Shown here: positions 8,004-17,031 of the stretch, one piece after another | Layout: the number at the start of each line of letters is the position of its first letter | Position numbering within the stretch: the first letter of the stretch is position 1 | Source of the DNA: Flavobacteriaceae bacterium MAR_2009_75 | GTDB taxonomy: Bacteria > Bacteroidota > Bacteroidia > Flavobacteriales > Flavobacteriaceae | Direction: 5' to 3' | DNA length: 64,000 nucleotides | Assembly (NCBI GenBank): GCA_002813285.1 | Contig: PHTZ01000001.1 | Location: 4,277,501 to 4,341,500, forward strand | The notes under the pieces: model-generated | Databases searched by the model: none | Told to the model about the DNA's origin: nothing | Seen by the model: the letters and a program-made list of their open reading frames with translations, nothing else | Program-made: the position numbers and the translations under genes

Positions 8004-9554
8004 TTATAGTCCAAGTACGGCAGCCTCGGCACACCGTTCCCCGTCCATTGCTGCAGAAACGATTCCTCCTGCATAACCACCACCTTCACCACAAGGAAAT
8101 AAGCCTTTTATATACGGATGCTCTAGTTTTTCGTTCCTAGGGATGGTTACCGGTGATGAGGTTCTTGATTCGACACCAACTATATTAGCTTCCGAAGTGT
8201 AATACCCTTTCATCTTTTTACCGAACTCTTCAAACCCCTTTCTCAAACGACTGCCTATGAGTTTGGGCAATAGGGAGTGTAGTGGGGCAGATTCCAATCC
8301 CGGCTGGTACGATGTGGGGTTAAGATTAGCCGAAATACGTCCTTCAACAAAATCGGTTAAACGTTGTGAAGGAGCTTTTTGAGACCTTCCACCTGAAGTA
8401 AAAGCTAAACGTTCTAAATCTTTCTGAAATTCAAGACCTTTCAAATTTCCAAATTGCTCATATTTACGAATATCGCGCTCTACATCTATTTCTACTACTA
8501 TTCCAGAATTAGCAAAAAGGTTATTTCTTTTTGAGGGAGACATGCCGTTCACGACCACTTCACCCGGTGCAGTGGCAGCAGGTACTATAAAGCCACCAGG
8601 GCACATGCAGAACGAATATACGCCTCGACCCTTGACTTGATGTACCAGACTATAGGCTGCTGCCGGTAAAAGTTCATTACGGTCCACACCGCAATGGTAT
8701 TGTATAGAATCGATAATATGTTGAGGGTGTTCTACCCGCACGCCCATCGCAAAAGATTTTGCTTGAAGTGCTATTTTCTTTTTATCCAGAAGATAGAAAA
8801 CATCCCTAGCGGAATGACCGGTCGCCAGAATTAATCGTTCGGTTTGAACTTCTTCCGAATTATTTAAAATAATGGACTTTAATTTTTTACCATCCGTTAT
8901 TAAATCCGTTAGTTTAACATTGAAATGTACTTCTCCTCCCTGTTTAATAATCGTTTCCCGAATATTTTTTACGATTTTCGGCAGCTTGTTCGTGCCAATG
9001 TGCGGGTGAGCATCAATCAGTATTTCTTCAGTAGCCCCATGATGTACCAAGCTCTGAAAAATACGTTTTACATCACCTCGCTTTAAGCTACGTGTGTAGA
9101 GTTTTCCGTCAGAATAGGTACCAGCTCCGCCTTCACCAAAACAATAGTTAGAATCTTCGTTTACGATATGTTCTTGATTAATGGCTTTTAAGTCACGCCT
9201 GCGTTCGCGAACATCTTTACCCCGCTCATAAACAACGGGCTTAAAGCCGAGCTCTAAGCAACGAAGGGCGGCCCACATGCCCGCAGGGCCGAAACCGATA
9301 ATATGAACGGGTTTTGCTTTAGTTACGTCTTTATAATCAAAATTGTAATCTTGGCCAGGCAAGTCTTCACCAACAAAAGCGGCCAACTTATAGTTGAAAA
9401 CGATCTTGGGCTTGCGAGCATCTATTGATTTTCTAAGAACTTTTAGCTTGAACTCTTCTTGGTCAAGGCCTAAGTATTTAGCAGCTCTGTGCTTCAGTTG
9501 CCCTTCTTGGGCTTCTTCTTCAAGTGATAATCGAATCTGTAGGGTTTTGACCAT
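8004..9554 (-). CDS. FAD-dependent dehydrogenase of the COG2509 group
   Basis: A 516-residue flavoprotein. A small N-terminal domain (about 1-80) precedes the dinucleotide-binding motif G-F-G-P-A-G-M-W-A-A, then the family segment F-G-E-G-G-A-G-T-Y-S-D-G-K-L, and a C-terminal G-E-G-G-G-Y-A-G-G-I-V that closes the FAD site. This set identifies the widespread but uncharacterised COG2509 family, distantly related to HI0933-type and electron-transfer flavoproteins. The reaction is unknown. Cytoplasmic. It lies 60 bp upstream of the helicase on the same strand, so co-transcription is possible, though the functional link is unclear. Confidence 0.88.
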   Translation of the reverse strand: MVKTLQIRLSLEEEAQEGQLKHRAAKYLGLDQEEFKLKVLRKSIDARKPKIVFNYKLAAFVGEDLPGQDYNFDYKDVTKAKPVHIIGFGPAGMWAALRCLELGFKPVVYERGKDVRERRRDLKAINQEHIVNEDSNYCFGEGGAGTYSDGKLYTRSLKRGDVKRIFQSLVHHGATEEILIDAHPHIGTNKLPKIVKNIRETIIKQGGEVHFNVKLTDLITDGKKLKSIILNNSEEVQTERLILATGHSARDVFYLLDKKKIALQAKSFAMGVRVEHPQHIIDSIQYHCGVDRNELLPAAAYSLVHQVKGRGVYSFCMCPGGFIVPAATAPGEVVVNGMSPSKRNNLFANSGIVVEIDVERDIRKYEQFGNLKGLEFQKDLERLAFTSGGRSQKAPSQRLTDFVEGRISANLNPTSYQPGLESAPLHSLLPKLIGSRLRKGFEEFGKKMKGYYTSEANIVGVESRTSSPVTIPRNEKLEHPYIKGLFPCGEGGGYAGGIVSAAMDGERCAEAAVLGL

Positions 9555-9615
9555 GCTGCAAAATTAGACGATTTTAGTTTATCTAGTGACTTGGTCAACT
9601 GTCATTAAGAAATAT

Positions 9616-10482
9616 CTAAAGTTCATATTCCTTTTTATAGACTAAGGGCGTTCTATTCGTAATCGCCTTAAATTGGCGATTGAAGTTGGATAGGGTTTGA
9701 AAACCACTCTCGTAACAGGCTGTAGAAACATTTTTCTTCTGTTCTATCAATAATTTGCAGGCATGGCCGATTCGTATTTCACTGACGAACTGGGTAAACG
9801 ATTTATTTGCGTGTAATTTGAAATACCGACTGAACGAAGTGGGCGTCATGTTGGTCATTTCCGCTAGGTCGGCTATAGCCAATTTATTTTTGAAATTTTT
9901 CATCACATAAGAATATACGGTATACATTCTTTCAGTGTCAGCTTCCCTTAGGGTATTCGTGTAGCCGGCACTTGCCAATAAATGAAACTCTTTGGTCTGG
10001 CTTATACATTTTAATATTTTAAGCAAGTGAAGAATTCCATCAAGGCCCTCAAGGGTAACCAACTTGAGAATCATTCTTCTCAGTTTTTTAGCAGTGTCGC
10101 CCGCAAATTCCAATCCACGTAGGCTTTTGTGAAAAACCTTTCGCAAACGAATGGCTTCCTGGGTGTTGAGAAAGTTGTCCCCTAGAAAATCCTCTCTGAA
10201 ATAGATTACGACGCCTTGAGACCAAGCAATGTTCTTAGCTTGTTCAATTTCTTGATCGCTTCTCCACAAATGGGGCAAGTTCGAACCGGTGAACGTGATA
10301 TCGCCCGATTTAAAGGGTTTTACACTATCGCCAATAAAACGGGTGCCATTTCCTTTTAGCACCAAGAAAATTTGATATTCGGAATGAAAGTGCCAATGCG
10401 GGTCAAAAACGGGCTCGTCCAATAGTTTGGCCACGTAGGCTCGAGATTCAGGTATTGGAGATTTTTGCAGAGCAGTTTTCAA
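9616..10482 (-). CDS. AraC-family regulator with N-terminal cupin sensor
   Basis: A 288-residue regulator. Residues about 20-110 form a cupin-like sugar-sensing domain (H-W-H-F-H-S-E-Y-Q-I-F-L-V-L-K-G-N-G). Residues about 185-285 form the twin helix-turn-helix AraC DNA-binding domain (L-A-E-M-T-N-M-T-P-T-S-F-S-R-Y-F, then C-Y-E-S-G-F-Q-T-L-S-N-F-N-R-Q-F-K). It is divergent from the ThuA/dehydrogenase - epimerase - Gfo/Idh/MocA genes, the usual position of a local activator, so it probably switches that sugar pathway on in response to a substrate or intermediate. The inducer is not known. Confidence 0.9.
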   Translation of the reverse strand: MKTALQKSPIPESRAYVAKLLDEPVFDPHWHFHSEYQIFLVLKGNGTRFIGDSVKPFKSGDITFTGSNLPHLWRSDQEIEQAKNIAWSQGVVIYFREDFLGDNFLNTQEAIRLRKVFHKSLRGLEFAGDTAKKLRRMILKLVTLEGLDGILHLLKILKCISQTKEFHLLASAGYTNTLREADTERMYTVYSYVMKNFKNKLAIADLAEMTNMTPTSFSRYFKLHANKSFTQFVSEIRIGHACKLLIEQKKNVSTACYESGFQTLSNFNRQFKAITNRTPLVYKKEYEL

Positions 10483-10535
10483 ATTTTTGAGTCTAATGTA
10501 AACTAAGGGAGTGCTTAAATTGAGTACTTATTTAT

Positions 10536-10543
10536 CAAATATA
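10536..10543 (-). promoter_or_regulatory. Possible -7 box of the araC-type regulator
   Basis: On the minus strand TATATTTG matches TAnnTTTG exactly and lies 54 bp upstream of the regulator start. The nearest TTG is only 13 nt upstream of it, so the -33 element is uncertain. The 168-bp divergent region is otherwise AT-rich, and no clear inverted repeat was seen in it. Confidence 0.35.
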
Positions 10544-10650
10544 CCGATATTAAAATCAAAGTATGATATAAAACAGTCAGTATGTGATAACTTAGAGTGA
10601 TTTTTTGACTTAAATAATTAGTAACATTGATACTGTAAATCAACAACCTT

Positions 10651-13600
10651 ATGAAACTCAACTTATCAGCGTTCGGCGTACTGTTATTTCTATTTGTATT
10701 AATAGGATGCGGTTCAGGAGAAAAACAACATGCTCAGCATTCAGACGATGAGCCCCGGCGTATAGAAATTCTTTTTTTAGGTCACTCTCTGGAGCACCAT
10801 AATTCGGGTGCTTATTTCCCGGTTCTTGCTTCGGCATTGGCAAAGGACGGTATCAATACCAGCTATACCGAGAACACAGCCGATTTAAATGAAAAGAACC
10901 TGTCAAAATATGATGGACTGATGGTGTACGCCAATCATGAGGAAATTTCGAGTAAAGAAGAGAAAGCTCTTTTAAACTATGTGGAAGAAGGTCATGCTTT
11001 TATACCCATTCACTCCGCCAGTTTTTGTTTTAAAAACTCACCAGCATATATAAATTTGGTAGGGGCCCAGTTTATGACCCATAAAACAGGCACTTTTACA
11101 GCTAACATTGTAGCTAAGGATCACCCTGCTATGCAAAATGTGAATGAATTTTCGACTTGGGATGAAACTTATGTACACGACAAGATTGCAGAAGATATTA
11201 CTGTGTTGATGGAGCGGGTCGAAGGGGAGCACCGTGAACCTTGGACGTGGGTCAAGAACCATGGCGAGGGCAAGGTGTTTTATACCGCTTATGGCCATGA
11301 CGAAAGAACGTGGAACAACCCAGGTTTTCATAACCTGATCAAACAAGGGGTGTTGTGGGCCGTTTCAGATAATGTCAAAGAAAACTGGGAGGCATTTTCA
11401 AAGGATATTCCTCAATTGGCCTATAAAGAGGTACCGAATATACCGAACTATGAGAAGCGAGATCTTGCGCCTAAATACCAACTGCCATTGAGTCCTGAAG
11501 AATCGGCTAAGTTGATTCAGGTGCCGGCAGGCTTCGAATTAGAGCTCTTTGCTTCTGAACCGGACATTATCAACCCGATTGCCATGAATTGGGATGAGAA
11601 GGGGCGTTTGTGGGTAATTGAAACGGTAGACTACCCTAATACGGTGCGAAATGATCAAGGGGTCGGTGATGATAAAGTGAAAATTTTAGAGGATACCGAT
11701 GGAGACGGAAAAGCGGACAAGGTGACCGTTTTTGCTGAAAACTTAAATATACCAACGAGTTTTACTTTTGCCAATGGGGGTATCATCGTTTCACAAGCAC
11801 CTGTATTCTTATTTTTGAAAGATACCGATGGAGATGATAAGGCTGATGTGAGAGAAGCAATTATCGACGGATGGGGTACTTTCGACACCCATGCAGGGCC
11901 TTCTAACCTGCAATATTCTATAGATAACCATATTTATGGAGTGCTCGGCTACTCTGGTTTTAAGGGTAATATTTTTGGTAAAGACTTTCAGTTTCGTCAA
12001 GGTGTTTACCGATTCGATACCAGTTATCAGCACTTTGAATTTTTAACAAATACGAGTAATAATACGTGGGGGTTAGGTGTTACCGAAGATAATTCGGTCT
12101 TTGCTTCTACGGCGAATAACACCCATAGTGTATTCTTGGGTATACCTAATGATAATTTTGCAGATGTTGAGGGAGTGAATATTCTGGGCAGTAAAAAAAT
12201 CGACGGGCATTATGATATGCAGCCCATTACTCTCAATTATAGACAAGTGGATGTTTTTGGTGGTTTTACGGCTGCTGCCGGTCATCATTTTTACACCGCG
12301 CGTGATTACCCCAGTTCGTATTGGAATAAAACTGCGTTTATCTGTGAGCCTACTGGTGGGGTGGTACATATCGCTAGAATCGAAAAAGAAGGAGCGGGCT
12401 ATCTCGAAAAAGATGGTGGCAACCTTTTTGCCGGGGCCGATGAGTGGGTCTCTCCGGTAGAAGCGAAAGTAGGGCCCGATGGCTCTGTTTGGGTAGCTGA
12501 CTGGTATAATTTTATTGTGCAGCACAATCCGACGCCAAATGAAGAGCGCGGCGGTTTTAATGCGGAAAACGGATCAGGTAATGCTTATGTCAATCCTCTA
12601 CGAGATAAGGCTCATGGCCGCATTTGGCGCGTAGTGCCCAAAGATGATTCTGAGGCAAACGAGTTCTCTTTGGATAAAAATAATCCGGAGGATCTGGTCA
12701 ATGCCTTGGGCAGCGATAATATGTTCTGGCGAATGACCGCTCAGCGTTTGTTGGTAGAGCGGGGTAATAGCGATGTTTTGAGTCAATTATATAAGTTGGT
12801 CAACAATAACGCCGTAAATAGTATGGGGCAGAACCCTGCTGCCTTACATGCACTGTGGACGATTGATGGTTTAGGGGCGGTTGCCCAGCAAAAAGAGGCC
12901 GCTTCTGTGGTAAGGGGTGCCTTGTTCCACGCTTCGGCGGCCGTTCGTAAAGCTGCGATACAAATTCTTCCTAAAAATAAAGAGGTCGATAAAGCGATAA
13001 TGCTTTCAGGGGCATTTAATGATAAAGATCCTTCGGTTCAACTCGCCGCTCTATTGTATTTTTCTGAAAGAACGCCTTCCCCAGAAATAGGTGAAATGCT
13101 CTACGAGCTAAGTCAAGATAAAAATGTTCAAAACGACGAGTGGTTGTCGCAAGCCGTCTATGTGGCAGCATCGAAACATATTGATGGTTTTATCGGAGCA
13201 TTTAAAAAGAAACACTCCGCTTTTAAACCTGACCTTGCAATGGCCGAGAATGAGAAAGAACCTCTTCAGGGAGATTTACTCGCCGAGACTTTTGCTGCCA
13301 ATTATATGGATAAGGTAGGAGCGGTAGCTATGGATGCCTTTCAAGAAGATGTTGCGGGAAAGGTGATAAATATCGGTACGGTTACGAACGAGATGAAATT
13401 TGATGTTTCGGAATTTGTGGTAGAGGCGGGGGAAAAGGTTAGTATCCGATTTGCGAACACTGATTTTATGCAGCATAATTTGGTCGTGGTGCAAAAGGGT
13501 GAAAAAGAAAAGGTCGGTGCTGCAGCGGATAAGATGGCAGTTGACCCCAAGGGTCCTGAATTGAACTATGTTCCTGAAATGCCAGAGGTTCTTTTTGCTA

Positions 13601-13740
13601 CCGCCCTGGTCAATCCTGAGGAGAGTGTTACCTTAAGTTTTACAGCTCCGACCGAGCCGGGCGAATATCCTTTCATCTGTACCTTTCCGGGGCACTGGCG
13701 TATCATGCAAGGGGTGATGAAAGTGGTTGCCAGTAATTAA
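10651..13740 (+). CDS. ThuA - beta-propeller dehydrogenase - HEAT - azurin-type cupredoxin fusion lipoprotein
   Basis: A 1029-residue envelope protein. The signal ends in L-I-G-C20, a lipobox. Residues about 38-240 are a ThuA-like domain. About 285-660 is a glucose/sorbosone-dehydrogenase-like propeller of the membrane-bound dehydrogenase type, with calcium-like acidic loops D-T-D-G-D-G-K-A-D and D-T-D-G-D-D-K-A-D. About 670-870 has HEAT-like helical repeats. About 905-1026 is a blue-copper domain whose azurin-type ligands are all present: H942, C1010, H1015 and M1019. No C-x-x-C-H haem motif is present, unlike many relatives. The likely role is periplasmic oxidation of a sugar or polyol, with electrons leaving through copper. 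It heads an operon with an epimerase and an oxidoreductase. The substrate is unknown. Confidence 0.85.
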   Translation: MKLNLSAFGVLLFLFVLIGCGSGEKQHAQHSDDEPRRIEILFLGHSLEHHNSGAYFPVLASALAKDGINTSYTENTADLNEKNLSKYDGLMVYANHEEISSKEEKALLNYVEEGHAFIPIHSASFCFKNSPAYINLVGAQFMTHKTGTFTANIVAKDHPAMQNVNEFSTWDETYVHDKIAEDITVLMERVEGEHREPWTWVKNHGEGKVFYTAYGHDERTWNNPGFHNLIKQGVLWAVSDNVKENWEAFSKDIPQLAYKEVPNIPNYEKRDLAPKYQLPLSPEESAKLIQVPAGFELELFASEPDIINPIAMNWDEKGRLWVIETVDYPNTVRNDQGVGDDKVKILEDTDGDGKADKVTVFAENLNIPTSFTFANGGIIVSQAPVFLFLKDTDGDDKADVREAIIDGWGTFDTHAGPSNLQYSIDNHIYGVLGYSGFKGNIFGKDFQFRQGVYRFDTSYQHFEFLTNTSNNTWGLGVTEDNSVFASTANNTHSVFLGIPNDNFADVEGVNILGSKKIDGHYDMQPITLNYRQVDVFGGFTAAAGHHFYTARDYPSSYWNKTAFICEPTGGVVHIARIEKEGAGYLEKDGGNLFAGADEWVSPVEAKVGPDGSVWVADWYNFIVQHNPTPNEERGGFNAENGSGNAYVNPLRDKAHGRIWRVVPKDDSEANEFSLDKNNPEDLVNALGSDNMFWRMTAQRLLVERGNSDVLSQLYKLVNNNAVNSMGQNPAALHALWTIDGLGAVAQQKEAASVVRGALFHASAAVRKAAIQILPKNKEVDKAIMLSGAFNDKDPSVQLAALLYFSERTPSPEIGEMLYELSQDKNVQNDEWLSQAVYVAASKHIDGFIGAFKKKHSAFKPDLAMAENEKEPLQGDLLAETFAANYMDKVGAVAMDAFQEDVAGKVINIGTVTNEMKFDVSEFVVEAGEKVSIRFANTDFMQHNLVVVQKGEKEKVGAAADKMAVDPKGPELNYVPEMPEVLFATALVNPEESVTLSFTAPTEPGEYPFICTFPGHWRIMQGVMKVVASN

Positions 13741-13766
13741 TACTAATAATTAAAATAAAATTCAAC

Positions 13767-14627
13767 GTGTCAAATTCTATAAAATTCGGGGTGAGTACCT
13801 GGTTATGGCAGTCCCCATTTACTACTGAATCGGTTTCCCTCTTTCCTAAGATAAAAGAGTTGGGTTATGATTCCGTAGAAATACCGGTCGAAGACCCAAG
13901 CTTGATTGATGGCAAAGTAGTGATGGAAGAGTTGTCAAAGCACGGACTTTCTTCAACCGTTTGTGGAGTGTTCGGACCTACTAAAGACCTGACAAGTGAT
14001 GATGTGCAATTGCATAAAAATTGCTTCGATTACGTAGAAAAGTGTTTTGAACTTTGTACAACGCTTGGGGTAGATTTTTTGGCCGGCCCCATGTATTCAG
14101 CAGTGGGAAAAGCTAGAATGGTTTCCAGCGAACAGCGAAAGGCGGAATGGGAATTGGCGGTCAAGAACTTGCGAAAGGTTTGCGACATAGCGAAAGGTTT
14201 TGGGCAATCTATTGCACTTGAGCCATTGAACCGATTTGAGTCCGATTTGGTAAACACCGCCGAAGACGTAGTTCGCTTAACGAATGATATTAATGAGTCG
14301 AATGCTAAAGTGTTACTTGATGGTTTTCATATGACCATTGAGGAGAAAAATATACGTGAGGCCATACGAACCGTAGGTGAAAAACTGATTCACGTACAGG
14401 TGTCTGAAAACCATCGAGGAATACCGGGAACGGGCCTAACTCCTTGGGATGATTTTCAACAGGGATTAAGAGATATCAATTATGAAGGAGGGATAGTTAT
14501 CGAAAGTTTTACCCCGGAAATAAAGGAGCTCGCCGGTGCGGTCTGTATATGGAAGAATTTGGCCGATAGTCAAGACGAGTTTGCCTCCGAAGGAATTAAA
14601 TTTTTAAAGGAAACATTCAAAAGTTAA
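13767..14627 (+). CDS. Sugar phosphate isomerase/epimerase, ketose 3-epimerase-like TIM barrel
   Basis: A 286-residue xylose-isomerase-like TIM barrel related to D-tagatose/D-allulose 3-epimerases. Likely metal ligands are the Glu in A-L-E-P-L-N-R-F-E, the Asp in L-L-D-G-F-H-M, the His in H-V-Q-V-S-E-N-H-R-G and the Glu in V-I-E-S-F. Substrate contacts typical of the family include H-R-G-I-P-G-T-G. It starts at a GTG (13767), 26 bp after the giant dehydrogenase, and is followed 5 bp later by the oxidoreductase, so the three genes form one transcription unit. In keto-sugar pathways this fold isomerises or cleaves a 3-keto or ketose intermediate. The exact reaction is unknown. Confidence 0.87.
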   Translation: MSNSIKFGVSTWLWQSPFTTESVSLFPKIKELGYDSVEIPVEDPSLIDGKVVMEELSKHGLSSTVCGVFGPTKDLTSDDVQLHKNCFDYVEKCFELCTTLGVDFLAGPMYSAVGKARMVSSEQRKAEWELAVKNLRKVCDIAKGFGQSIALEPLNRFESDLVNTAEDVVRLTNDINESNAKVLLDGFHMTIEEKNIREAIRTVGEKLIHVQVSENHRGIPGTGLTPWDDFQQGLRDINYEGGIVIESFTPEIKELAGAVCIWKNLADSQDEFASEGIKFLKETFKS

Positions 14628-14632
14628 TACAA

Positions 14633-15760
14633 ATGGATAATAAGAAAATAAATATTGCCATCGTCGGATTGGGATTTGGTGCAGAGTTTATACCAATTTA
14701 TCAAAAACACCCTAATGCCAATTTAGTTGCGATTTCTCAGCGTAACGAGAAAAAACTTAATGAGTTGGCCGATGCCTTTGCCATTGAAAAAAGGTATACA
14801 GATTATGATGAGCTTCTCAAAGACCCTGATATCGATGCGGTGCACATAAACACTCCGATTCCGGATCACGGAATTCAATCTATTAAGGCTTTAAAAGCGG
14901 GCAAACATGTAGCATGCACGGTACCTATGGCTACAACGGTCGAAGAGTGTGAAGAAATTGTCCGCTTGACTGAAGAGACCGGTCTGACGTATATGATGAT
15001 GGAAACAGTCGTCTATGCACGTGAGTTTTTGTACATGAAAGAATTGTATGATAATGGTGAATTGGGTAAGGTTCAGTTCTTAAAGGCCAGTCATCAGCAA
15101 GATATGGACGGTTGGCCTAATTATTGGCCAGGGTTGCCCCCAATGCACTATGCGACCCATTGTGTTGGTCCGGTTTTGGCATTAACTAGAGGACAGGCAG
15201 AGTATGTTTCGTGTTTTGGTTCAGGAACCATTCGTGAAGAGTTGATTGGGCATTACAATTCTCCTTTTGCGGTTGAAACGACACACATTAAATTTAAAGA
15301 TTCAGATTTGAGCGCCCAGGTTTACCGTTCATTGTTCGATGTAGCCCGCCAGTATCGCGAGAGTTTTGAAGTGTACGGATCTAAAAAATCGGTAGAATGG
15401 CCCTTAATAGAAGGGAAGCCTTTGGTGGTTCATACCGCTAAGAAGCCTGAGCCTGAAATACCTGAGGAAGTTGAAAGTCCTGATTTTGCAAAATTGCTTC
15501 CCAAAGAGATTCAGCCTTTTACGACTCAAGGTGTTTATGATACCGATGACAACCAGCATTTATCGTTCACCCAAGGCGCGGGGCACGGTGGTTCACATCC
15601 GCACCTAGTGCATATTTTCGTTGATGCATTGGTGCAGAAAGAATCTCCTTATCCGAATGCAAAACAATCAGCGAACATTACCTGTGTAGGTATTCTGGCG
15701 CATGAGTCTGCCTTAAAGGGAGGGGAAATCATCAAATTGCCAGAGTTCACTTTATCATAA
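14633..15760 (+). CDS. Gfo/Idh/MocA-family NAD(P)-dependent oxidoreductase
   Basis: A 375-residue dehydrogenase with an N-terminal Rossmann motif (I-V-G-L-G-F-G-A-E-F) and a C-terminal alpha/beta substrate domain. A modified E-K-P-like segment (C-T-V-P-M-A-T) replaces the usual E-K-P, and Y-A-T-H-C-V-G-P-V probably supplies the active-site His. Members oxidise or reduce sugars and inositols, often at C2 or C3. Having no export signal, it acts in the cytoplasm, after the periplasmic ThuA/propeller step. It is last in the operon; the DUF1028 gene converges on it with 5 bp between stops. Confidence 0.88.
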   Translation: MDNKKINIAIVGLGFGAEFIPIYQKHPNANLVAISQRNEKKLNELADAFAIEKRYTDYDELLKDPDIDAVHINTPIPDHGIQSIKALKAGKHVACTVPMATTVEECEEIVRLTEETGLTYMMMETVVYAREFLYMKELYDNGELGKVQFLKASHQQDMDGWPNYWPGLPPMHYATHCVGPVLALTRGQAEYVSCFGSGTIREELIGHYNSPFAVETTHIKFKDSDLSAQVYRSLFDVARQYRESFEVYGSKKSVEWPLIEGKPLVVHTAKKPEPEIPEEVESPDFAKLLPKEIQPFTTQGVYDTDDNQHLSFTQGAGHGGSHPHLVHIFVDALVQKESPYPNAKQSANITCVGILAHESALKGGEIIKLPEFTLS

Positions 15761-15765
15761 AATAT

Positions 15766-16761
15766 CTAAAGGCCCAATATCTTTTGTAAATCGCCTTCTG
15801 AAACGGTCAACAGACCTGATTTTGGAAGGCGTTTTGTTAGGGTTTTCCAGTTGGTGTCTTTAGAAAAGACTGTCTTAAAAATGGGTAGGGCATCCTTCAA
15901 TTTTCCACTATTCGCCAGGGCGATGGCAGTCCAGTATTTCATTTCGAGATTTTCCGGAAACATTTTTTGGGCGGCTCCGTATTCTTTTAGGGCAGCTTCC
16001 ATATCATTGGCTTCGATAGCCAAATCGCCTTTGTTCATGTGGTCGTAAGCTCTATGAACTTTTAGTAAACGTTCGAGTTCTTCAAGTGGGGCAACGCTGT
16101 CGTCAACTCTTAAATCTACTTTTTTGTCTTGCCATATATTTTCGACAGGTTGCGCATTCACGACCAATAAGGCCGCTGATTGCTTGCCACGAATATCGCC
16201 ACCGGCATTTTGGGCGGCTAACAGAACTTCAACTACGCGTTCGGCCAGCGGTAGCTCTGAATTGGCCTCAAAAGCTTTTTTCATGGCGGGCACGACTTGG
16301 TCATTGAGCATCATATTCGCCTGTACTGCAAAATTATCACCTACATAATGACTTGCCGATTGAACGCAATTTTGCCCTGTGAAGGAAGAGGCATTTCCCG
16401 TAACATCTAAAAAACCTAATTGTCTAAAATCTCTTCCCTCATCTTTAGCGGTCAGTATATTGAGTGCTTCCTTGGCCGTTTTACCATCGCTCATCAACTG
16501 TAGGCCTTCTGGACCATATGCGGGGTTTACAAAAGATTGAGTGGCTACAACCCCAACTCCCGACTTTCCCCAAGCAACAATAGTTCCAACAGAAAACCAA
16601 TGGCTTTGAACGCCGACGGCCATTTCTCCAGTAGTTTTGTCTCGGGCTACTATCGAAAATGTATGTGCGAATTGGTCTTTGTAGGCACTTTGAGCAACAG
16701 TCTTTTGGCAAAAACTGATGGTCGAAAGCAGAAGGATGATTTTGATAGTTAGAGTTTTCAT
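15766..16761 (-). CDS. Secreted DUF1028 protein with C-terminal TPR-like region
   Basis: A 331-residue exported protein with a signal peptide at about 1-24 (ends V-A-Q-S). The DUF1028 domain (about 28-235) shows H-T-F-S-I-V-A-R-D, G-V-G-V-V-A-T-Q-S-F-V-N-P-A-Y-G and G-G-D-I-R-G-K-Q-S-A-A-L-L-V. DUF1028 has an Ntn-hydrolase-like fold; no reaction is established, though catabolic gene neighbours are common. The C-terminal 100 residues contain helix pairs with a TPR-like pattern. It converges on the sugar locus but is on the other strand, so shared regulation is not implied. Confidence 0.85.
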   Translation of the reverse strand: MKTLTIKIILLLSTISFCQKTVAQSAYKDQFAHTFSIVARDKTTGEMAVGVQSHWFSVGTIVAWGKSGVGVVATQSFVNPAYGPEGLQLMSDGKTAKEALNILTAKDEGRDFRQLGFLDVTGNASSFTGQNCVQSASHYVGDNFAVQANMMLNDQVVPAMKKAFEANSELPLAERVVEVLLAAQNAGGDIRGKQSAALLVVNAQPVENIWQDKKVDLRVDDSVAPLEELERLLKVHRAYDHMNKGDLAIEANDMEAALKEYGAAQKMFPENLEMKYWTAIALANSGKLKDALPIFKTVFSKDTNWKTLTKRLPKSGLLTVSEGDLQKILGL

Positions 16762-16949
16762 ATGTTTTTAGAAAACTGCTAATATAGCTAAAATGATAAA
16801 AGGTGCTTTTAAATGGAGGCTGTAGTAACGATTGGGGTGTCGATTACTACGATTCAGAGTATTTTTTTAGGATAATGCCGTACAATGGGAAATCTTTGCT
16901 GAGCATGTCAAATAATGAATTCGAGAAAATGAAAATTGATATGAACAGT

Positions 16950-16977
16950 TCAACTTTTGTTAACTTTAGAAAGTTGA
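16950..16977. promoter_or_regulatory. Inverted repeat upstream of the LytS-type kinase gene
   Basis: TCAACTTT (16950-16957) and AAAGTTGA (16970-16977) form a perfect 8-bp inverted repeat around a 12-bp spacer that itself contains the palindrome GTTAAC. It lies 54 bp upstream of the kinase ATG. GTT-centred half-sites (A-C-A-G-T-T-C-A-A at 16945 and A-A-A-G-T-T-G-A-G at 16970) resemble LytTR recognition elements, but their spacing is 25 bp rather than about 21. It is a candidate operator only. Confidence 0.4.
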
Positions 16978-16989
16978 GATTGTTATAAA

Positions 16990-17008
16990 AACCTAGGGTA
17001 GCTAGGTT
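16990..17008 (+). promoter_or_regulatory. Short hairpin in the leader of the kinase gene
   Basis: AACCTAG (16990-16996) pairs perfectly with CTAGGTT (17002-17008) around a 5-nt loop, 23 nt before the ATG at 17032. There is no T tract, so it is not a terminator. It could be an operator or a leader structure affecting translation. Confidence 0.35.
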
Positions 17009-17031
17009 GGTCCAAAACACAATAAGTGAAT

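Noticed and set aside
12073-12525. Long minus-strand frame inside the ThuA/dehydrogenase gene
   Set aside because: Shadow of the beta-propeller coding region; no domain, no promoter.
9616-15760. Possible genomic island at the sugar locus
   Set aside because: No integrase, tRNA, flanking repeats or visible change in base or codon use was found at its edges.
16803-16988. A 61-codon frame starting at GTG before the LytS-type kinase gene
   Set aside because: It has no recognisable domain, signal or basic/hydrophobic pattern, starts with a weak codon, and overlaps the inverted repeat that looks regulatory. Treated as non-coding.
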